Shown here one piece after another: positions 58,843-64,000 of a stretch of 64,000 bases of DNA (position 1 is the stretch's first letter; each line of letters opens with the position of its first letter). Source of the DNA: Alishewanella tabrizica (GTDB taxonomy: Bacteria > Pseudomonadota > Gammaproteobacteria > Enterobacterales > Alteromonadaceae); assembly GCF_014652375.1 (NCBI RefSeq), contig NZ_BMYR01000002.1, positions 124,001 through 188,000 on the forward strand, read 5' to 3'. A program made the position numbers and the translations under genes. The notes beneath the pieces are model-generated. The model did no database searches. It had not been told where the DNA came from and saw only the letters and a list, made by a program, of their open reading frames with translations.

Positions 58843-59871
58843 TTGCACAAACATCCGCTGACCCCGCGTTATGAGCTGCAATTACCTGACTTTACGCAGG
58901 CTGCACCACTGCTAAGAGTGGTGGTGTTTTCCCAGATATTAGCGTTATTGCTTACGTTAGCCTCGGATGCCCAGCAGGCGTTTTGGTTGCGATTAGGGCT
59001 AACCAGCCTATTGGTGCAATGGATTAGTTTAGTCAGCAGCCTGGTGTTTTCGCGTTTACGCCCTTTTTTAAAGCACGCCAGTGTGTTTCAGTTAGCAATT
59101 GCCGTATTGCTACTGTTAGCACTGGTGACCTTTATCTCGTCTGCTGCTGCTTACAACGTGTTGGCCAGCCAAAGCGTCACACTGAATTTTATTCATTTTG
59201 CCTTCAATAATGTGCTGATTGCAGTGCTTGTCGGGTTAGTGCTGATTCAATTTTTAATTATGTATGATGAACTGGCCCGCACAATTAATGCGCAGCATCA
59301 GGCAAAATTGAGTGCGCTACAAGCGCGTATTCGTCCCCATTTTCTGTTTAACTCGTTAAATACCGTCGCTGAGCTTATTCATACTGATCCCCCGGCGGCA
59401 GAGCAAGCTTTACTGAATCTGGCTGATCTGTTTCGTGCAGCAATGGCCAGCGCTGAGCGGATCAGCTTGCAAGACGAGCTAGCATTGTGCCAACAATATT
59501 TGTCACTTGAGCAGTGGCGATTGGGCAACCGATTACAGGTTAATTGGCAGATTTCAGAAAAGATCCCGGCTATTCTGTTACCTGCCTTGACGATACAACC
59601 TTTAATAGAGAATGCTATTCAATATGGTTTTGAAACACGGGTTACAGCTGGGGTACTTGATGTGACGGCTTACTTAGGTAAAAAACAGCTCAGTATTGTG
59701 ATTGAGAATCCGATTGCGGAAAGTCATGATAAGCATGTTAAAAATGGTATTGCATTAAGTAATATCAGACAACGTTTGCAGCTTTGCTTTGGCCAACATG
59801 CGCAATTAACGACCTACCAACTGGCTGACATTTATCGGGTAAAATTAGTGTTACCTCTGGAGGGCGCATGA
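58843..59871 (+). CDS. LytS/AlgZ-type sensor histidine kinase
   Basis: 342 residues. Four to five hydrophobic helices (about 25-145) without a periplasmic sensor domain, then the His_kinase family region with H166 in ARIRPHFLFNSLNTVAELI and ISLQDELALCQQYLSLEQWR, and a short ATPase domain with IQPLIENAIQYGFE and NGIALSNIRQRL. The start is TTG with AGGGGA six bases ahead. The 4-base ATGA overlap with the LytTR regulator makes a clear AlgZ/AlgR-like pair. In Pseudomonas, AlgZ/FimS with AlgR controls type IV pili, whose genes follow here. Confidence 0.9.
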   Translation: MHKHPLTPRYELQLPDFTQAAPLLRVVVFSQILALLLTLASDAQQAFWLRLGLTSLLVQWISLVSSLVFSRLRPFLKHASVFQLAIAVLLLLALVTFISSAAAYNVLASQSVTLNFIHFAFNNVLIAVLVGLVLIQFLIMYDELARTINAQHQAKLSALQARIRPHFLFNSLNTVAELIHTDPPAAEQALLNLADLFRAAMASAERISLQDELALCQQYLSLEQWRLGNRLQVNWQISEKIPAILLPALTIQPLIENAIQYGFETRVTAGVLDVTAYLGKKQLSIVIENPIAESHDKHVKNGIALSNIRQRLQLCFGQHAQLTTYQLADIYRVKLVLPLEGA

Positions 59872-60593
59872 GAGTCCTAGTGGTTGATGACGAACCGCTG
59901 GCTCGCGCCCGATTGCAGCGCTTATTGGCTGATATTAGCCAGGTAACCTGGGTGGGAACCGCTGAAAGTGCCGAGCAAGCATGGCTAGCTTTACAACAGC
60001 ACCAACCCGATGTGGTTTTACTTGATATTGATATGCCCGAGCAAGATGGCTTAACCCTAGCTGGCCGCTTTAATCAATTGGCGTTACCGCCAGCGATTGT
60101 GTTCGTTACGGCGCATCCTGAACACGCCTTGCAGGCATACCAAGTGTCTGCCGCCGATTATTTATTAAAACCTGTGGTTGCGACACGTTTAGTCAGCAGT
60201 TTACAAAAAGTGGGGATGCATACACGTGCGCACAAACTCACTCAGGTGGCGCTACAACATGCTGACATCAGTACCGCTAAATTAACGTATCAAAGTGGCA
60301 ATACAACAAAAACTATCGCCTTACATCAAATTTATTATTTCAGCGCAGACAGTAAGTATGTGAAAGCAAATTTTCAGCAGGGTGAAGCCTACCTTGATCT
60401 TTCACTAAATGAGCTGGAACAACGTTATCCAACCTTAGTGCGTGTTCATCGTAGCTATCTTCTGAATCCTCATTACTTTGCGGCCTTGAAACAACGCCTA
60501 GGCCAATATGAAATTTTGTTAAAAGAGAGTACCGATATCTTGCCAGTAAGCCGACGGGCATTGGCGCTGGTTAAGCAACGTTTACAGCGTTAA
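59868..60593 (+). CDS. LytTR-family response regulator (AlgR-like)
   Basis: 241 residues. Receiver with DD at 7-8, phosphoacceptor D53 in VLLDIDMPEQDG, and K in ADYLLKPV. The C-terminal LytTR DNA-binding domain (about 145-240) has the QIYYFSADSKYVKAN and LVRVHRSYLLNP blocks. Overlaps the kinase gene by four bases. The regulated genes are probably the minor pilins just downstream, where two AlgR-box-like sequences stand before the predicted promoter. Confidence 0.92.
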   Translation: MRVLVVDDEPLARARLQRLLADISQVTWVGTAESAEQAWLALQQHQPDVVLLDIDMPEQDGLTLAGRFNQLALPPAIVFVTAHPEHALQAYQVSAADYLLKPVVATRLVSSLQKVGMHTRAHKLTQVALQHADISTAKLTYQSGNTTKTIALHQIYYFSADSKYVKANFQQGEAYLDLSLNELEQRYPTLVRVHRSYLLNPHYFAALKQRLGQYEILLKESTDILPVSRRALALVKQRLQR

Positions 60594-60623
60594 AACGATT
60601 GTTCTCATACGCCCATTCTTTTA

Positions 60624-60691
60624 CCGTTTATCGGAGATTTCGGCCGCTTGTCCTTATGCTAGTTGGGTAAGTTTTTAACACAAGATATAGT
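60624..60691 (+). promoter_or_regulatory. fimT promoter with two AlgR-box-like sites
   Basis: CCGTTTATC (60624-60632) and CCGCTTGTC (60644-60652) each differ by one base from the AlgR-type box CCGTTTGTC and are spaced 20 bases, two helix turns. TTGGGT (60663-60668) and TATAGT (60686-60691) are 17 bases apart, 34 bases before the fimT ATG. This is activator-site geometry. Confidence 0.5.
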
Positions 60692-60724
60692 TATCGTGTG
60701 TTAGTAATCTAGAGATGTAAATGC

Positions 60725-61288
60725 ATGCGCCGCCTAGCAGGTTTTACGCTAATTGAATTAATGATCACGGTAATCGTATTGGGTATTGTGGCCAGTATAG
60801 CAGTACCGTCTTTTATTTCATTGCTACAAACAAATCAATTGTCTGGCCAAGTTAACCAATTTGTTGGTGCGCTAAATGCGGCAAGAACGGAAGCCATTAA
60901 GCTTAATCGGAACGTGGTGTTATGTCACAGCAGCGATGGCGCCACGTGCTCCGCGCCTTCAAATGATGGCTGGACTGGCTGGCTGATTGGTATTGCCCCC
61001 GCACGTCCACAGACTGGCATTGTCGCAAATACGGTGATGGCTTCGGGTTTTTTACTGTCAAATCGGTTAACTGTTAATACCAGTGATAGCATTGCGGATA
61101 CCAATTCCGAAATCCGTTTTTCACCGCAAGGGTTAGTGAGAACGACTGCAGGAGCGCCACTCAATGGGGCGTTACGAGTCTGTTTAAGTGATACTTCTAT
61201 CGAAAATAATGCGCGAGATGTCGTTATTCGCTCTGGTGGGCATATTGCGGTAAATGCCCTTGCCAGTAATGCCTGTGCGGTCCCCTAA
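60725..61288 (+). CDS. fimT: Type IV pilus minor pilin, GspH/FimT family
   Basis: 187 residues. Prepilin cleavage site RRLAG-FTLIELMITVIVLGI with the +5 glutamate, then the GspH/FimT domain (LNAARTEAIKLNRNVVLC, WTGWLIG, IRFSPQGLV). FimT/FimU-type minor pilins prime pilus assembly at the tip, and FimT proteins can bind DNA for uptake. First gene of a minor-pilin operon. FimT and FimU cannot be separated by reading alone. Confidence 0.88.
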   Translation: MRRLAGFTLIELMITVIVLGIVASIAVPSFISLLQTNQLSGQVNQFVGALNAARTEAIKLNRNVVLCHSSDGATCSAPSNDGWTGWLIGIAPARPQTGIVANTVMASGFLLSNRLTVNTSDSIADTNSEIRFSPQGLVRTTAGAPLNGALRVCLSDTSIENNARDVVIRSGGHIAVNALASNACAVP

Positions 61289-61298
61289 GGAGTTAAGT

Positions 61299-61706
61299 AT
61301 GTCGCAGATCCGTTCTTTACATAAACAAGCAGGGATTAGTTTTTTAGAGGTGTTGATCTCTGTTGTTGTGCTCTCGATTGGTTTATTAGGTATTGCAGGC
61401 TTACAAACTATGAGTTTAAAAAGCACCAGTATGGCGCATGAAAGAGCGATGGCCGTTATTTTAACCGATACCCTATTTGAAGTTATGCGTGCCAATAGCG
61501 ATGCAGCGCGGGCGGGTGCCTTTGATATGGATTGTAACTCACCGGTTGCCGGAACAGAGCAGTGGTTTGAAGATGTGAAAGCAGCCACCTCGCCACAAAC
61601 CTGTGCTTTGGTAGAGTGGAATAACGGGGTCTATACCGTCACGATCAATTGGAATGATCAACGTATGAATGCGCAATCGGTGATTGTGATGGAAACTCGG
61701 CCATGA
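61299..61706 (+). CDS. pilV: Type IV pilus modification/minor pilin PilV
   Basis: 135 residues from ATG with TAAGGAG six bases ahead; an upstream in-frame ATG inside fimT was rejected. Prepilin motif KQAG-ISFLEVLISVVVLSIGLLG (variant I at +1), followed by GLQTMSLKS and a typical small C-terminal domain with two cysteines. Ends in an ATGA overlap with pilW. Confidence 0.9.
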   Translation: MSQIRSLHKQAGISFLEVLISVVVLSIGLLGIAGLQTMSLKSTSMAHERAMAVILTDTLFEVMRANSDAARAGAFDMDCNSPVAGTEQWFEDVKAATSPQTCALVEWNNGVYTVTINWNDQRMNAQSVIVMETRP

Positions 61707-62617
61707 AATATCAACGCGGGGTGACATTAACTGAACTGCTTATTGCCTTAATGTTAGGTATTTTGCTATTGGGTGGCGTATTAGGGGTGTATTTGTCAAA
61801 TCAAACCACTGCCAGAACCACAGAGGATTTGTCTAACTTACAAAACCGCATCCGTTTGGCTTTTCAGGTAATGTCTTATGATTTACGTAGTGCCGGGTTT
61901 TTAGGTTGTAACAATTCAGAGCGCGTGGTTACCGTGGTCCAGGTTGCAGGTGCGATACCCGCTTGGCTAAATTGGCAAGGTGGGTTGGTAGGCGCCGCGC
62001 CGGAGGCAGCAAACAATAATAATGAATCGATTCGAATTATGTATGCGGCTGGTCAAAGTAGCAGTGTGGTCTCGCATACGCCGCCGTCATTTCAGCTCAA
62101 TCAAATACCTGAATTGGCTGTGAATGATTTAGCCTCGGTGTGTGATGAAACGCTGACCTCTATTTTTCAAGTGTCTGCTATTAACGCGCAACAGGTACAA
62201 CATCAAGCCGTGGGGCTAAATTGTTCTGCCGATCTTGGCTTTAGCAATCCTTTCGTCTGTGCAAATCCTCGTCCAAGAGTCTATCCCGCTGATGCTATGT
62301 TACTGCGGTTTGAATCTATACGCTGGTTTGTGGCACCAAGCCAAGTGGATGAAAATTTTAATTCATTATATCGCGAAGTGATTGTTGCCGGTGTGCCAGT
62401 AGCCGAAGAAGTACTCTTTGGGGTAGAGCGGTTAAGTTTTGCTTATCAAATACGCAATGCCCCTTTTGGCCCTGTCGCCTTTACTGCTGCATTAGATATG
62501 ACTCAAGTCACAGGAGTAAATGTAACGGTTTTATTAGCCGATGAAGCCTATCAAGCCATTGATATGGAAGAAAGTATCCGAACAATTGAATTTTTTGTAT
62601 CTATTAGAAATCGCTAG
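61703..62617 (+). CDS. pilW: Type IV pilus minor pilin PilW
   Basis: 304 residues. Prepilin motif MKYQRG-VTLTELLIALMLGILLLGG, then GVYLSNQTTARTTEDLSNLQNRIRLAFQVMSYDLRSAGFLGC, the conserved PilW region. The rest is the large C-terminal domain of this tip pilin. Overlaps pilV by four bases. Confidence 0.92.
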   Translation: MKYQRGVTLTELLIALMLGILLLGGVLGVYLSNQTTARTTEDLSNLQNRIRLAFQVMSYDLRSAGFLGCNNSERVVTVVQVAGAIPAWLNWQGGLVGAAPEAANNNNESIRIMYAAGQSSSVVSHTPPSFQLNQIPELAVNDLASVCDETLTSIFQVSAINAQQVQHQAVGLNCSADLGFSNPFVCANPRPRVYPADAMLLRFESIRWFVAPSQVDENFNSLYREVIVAGVPVAEEVLFGVERLSFAYQIRNAPFGPVAFTAALDMTQVTGVNVTVLLADEAYQAIDMEESIRTIEFFVSIRNR

Positions 62618-62625
62618 AGGTAATT

Positions 62626-63141
62626 ATGCGAACAGCTATTTCTGCCCAGCGCGGCATCGCGTTAATTGTCACCTTGTTGTTATTAGTAGCAGTTACTGTT
62701 TTAACCTTATCAAGTATGCAACGCTCGACCATGCAAGAACGTATGACATCTAATTTATACGAGCATCAATTATATGTACAACAAACCGAATCTGCGTTGC
62801 GAGCGGCTGAGAATGTGTTGGCAGGCTTACTACCTAATCCGGCAACAGCAGCAGGCGTACAGGTAGGGTTTTATGGAATACCTATTGCTGGACAAATTGA
62901 TCGTTGGAGTGATCCCGCAACGATTTGGCAAGCTGCGCCAGACAATAATGCGATGTTAGATTTACCAGCACAATATATTATTGAATATGTTGGTGATTGG
63001 CCATCACCTATTGCGCCAGATTGCGACAGCGCCACTACTATCGAAACAGATTGCTTATCACCCACGTTTAGAATTACAGCACGTACCCAACCAGCAGATA
63101 ATCGCCCAGGCGTGACGATGCAAACTATCTGGCGTTTATAA
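62626..63141 (+). CDS. pilX: Type IV pilus minor pilin PilX
   Basis: 171 residues. The PilX N-terminus QRG-IALIVTLLLLVAVTVLTLS lacks the glutamate at +5, which is typical of PilX/GspK-like proteins. Then QERMTSNLYEHQLYVQQTESALRAAE. GAGGTAA lies before the ATG, eight bases after pilW. Confidence 0.9.
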   Translation: MRTAISAQRGIALIVTLLLLVAVTVLTLSSMQRSTMQERMTSNLYEHQLYVQQTESALRAAENVLAGLLPNPATAAGVQVGFYGIPIAGQIDRWSDPATIWQAAPDNNAMLDLPAQYIIEYVGDWPSPIAPDCDSATTIETDCLSPTFRITARTQPADNRPGVTMQTIWRL

Positions 63142-63160
63142 GGCGAGTAAGGACAATATT

Positions 63161-64000
63161 ATGCGAGCGTTGACGAAAAAAACACTGTGGTTATTGGCCA
63201 GTTTTAATTTGGGTGTGACGATATCGGTATCAGCCAACACCCTGGCGATTCCTAATGTACCCTTACAAACGGGCAGCGATGTGCCACCCAATATTATGTT
63301 TATACTCGATAATTCTCTGTCTATGAGTTTGGAGTATATGCCAGATGAAGTTAGCGCCGGTTGGCGGGGTAGTAGTGCGGCAAATTCAACGAATATAACT
63401 AACCCTTGGTATTTTTCCTCCAAAGTGAATACTATTTATTACGATCCAGATGTAACTTATACAATACCTGCTGGATCACAATATGTGCCAAGTTATAATT
63501 CGGCGAGGCTTGATGGTTTTTTAACTTCGACTGCATATGATTTGAGTAGAGCATTTGTGCATAAGTATGATGAGTGGAATTCAACGTACACTAACTATGT
63601 TGCTGGTGCTAGGGGGAATTTAAACTTTGCTAAAGGGGGGTTTTATTACAGATTTATTTCAACCTTGCCAAATTGTAATGGTAACGAGCGTTCGGCAAAT
63701 TGTTACCAATATGTCTCTTTGAATAATGCCTCTGCACAACAGAAACAAAATTTTGCTATTTGGTACTCTTATTACCGAAGCAGATTATTATTATCAAGGT
63801 CAGCTATTATTGATGCTTTTAGTACTATACCTGACAATGTTCGGGTGGGGTATACTGATATAGAAACTAGACCCGGAGTGATAAGTGATGTTATGGAGTT
63901 TTCAGGAGGGGGGCGAACTAAGCTTATTAATTGGCTTCGGAGCTACGGAGTAAATAGCCTTGGCACTTACACGCCACTGAGGGGAGCCCTTAGTGTTGCA
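63161..64000 (+). CDS. pilY1: PilY1-type pilus tip adhesin, 3' end outside window
   Basis: 280 codons are open to the right edge. Signal peptide (cleavage near VSA-NT), then IPNVPLQTGSDVPPNIMFIL and DNSLSMS, a DxSxS metal-ion-dependent adhesion motif of a von Willebrand A domain. DAFSTIPDNVRVGYTDIE and a late LRGALSVA also fit. PilY1 sits at the pilus tip, aids assembly with minor pilins, and senses surfaces. From about 63400 the codon use shifts: about half of the arginines are AGA/AGG, and the region is more AT-rich than the pilin genes before it. Confidence 0.9.
   Translation, partial: MRALTKKTLWLLASFNLGVTISVSANTLAIPNVPLQTGSDVPPNIMFILDNSLSMSLEYMPDEVSAGWRGSSAANSTNITNPWYFSSKVNTIYYDPDVTYTIPAGSQYVPSYNSARLDGFLTSTAYDLSRAFVHKYDEWNSTYTNYVAGARGNLNFAKGGFYYRFISTLPNCNGNERSANCYQYVSLNNASAQQKQNFAIWYSYYRSRLLLSRSAIIDAFSTIPDNVRVGYTDIETRPGVISDVMEFSGGGRTKLINWLRSYGVNSLGTYTPLRGALSVA

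Overview
The window looks like chromosome of a gammaproteobacterium of the Alteromonadales/Chromatiaceae type (Rheinheimera, Alishewanella or Arsukibacterium would fit). That placement is inference. It rests on housekeeping proteins close to their E. coli and Pseudomonas counterparts, on a tryptophan-halogenase/DUF6445 cluster, and on conserved gene orders: fldB|xerD-dsbC-recJ-prfB-lysS, srmB|trmN6, tadA-mltF|purL, and rpsT|murJ-ribF-ileS-lspA-fkpB-ispH next to minor pilin genes. Both edges cut a gene: a halogenase-like gene on the left and pilY1 on the right.

Left part (1-10 kb): two adjacent flavin-dependent halogenase homologues, one intact and one lacking the catalytic residues, and a DUF6445 gene. 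Then xseA diverging from guaB-guaA, a block of three roughly 235-bp tandem units built from nested palindromes, a vapBC toxin-antitoxin pair with a clear operator, and a GNAT acetyltransferase. From 10 to 23 kb: a secreted LD-carboxypeptidase-like protein, srmB diverging from trmN6, a lipoprotein alpha/beta hydrolase, fldB diverging from xerD-dsbC-recJ, and prfB-lysS. recJ has a TTG start and prfB carries the classical +1 frameshift.

Middle (23-31 kb) is the accessory region. It holds a Tat-exported dienelactone-hydrolase-like protein, an XRE-DUF805 fusion, a small beta-barrel protein, and an AT-rich segment bounded by 16-bp inverted repeats. That segment contains a SIMPL-domain protein, two tiny genes and integron attC-like palindromes. 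A PadR regulator with its membrane partner and two small membrane proteins follow. Next come tadA with a strong-SD antisense microgene at its 3' end, mltF, and purL with a perfect hairpin repeat in its leader.

Right part (37-64 kb): a diguanylate cyclase; an operon joining an acyl-CoA transferase-GNAT fusion with an HDAC-type deacetylase; OmpW; a DUF3300 lipoprotein; an OlsF-like ornithine-lipid synthase; a GhrA-like reductase; SmrA; an M28 peptidase; a CheY-like protein and a BigR/YgaV-type ArsR regulator. It ends with rpsT, the murJ to ispH envelope/translation cluster, an AlgZ/AlgR-like two-component pair, and the type IV pilus genes fimT-pilV-pilW-pilX-pilY1. Two AlgR-box-like sites stand just upstream of the predicted fimT promoter.

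All calls were made by reading the sequence and recalling family features. No database search, alignment program or folding program was run.
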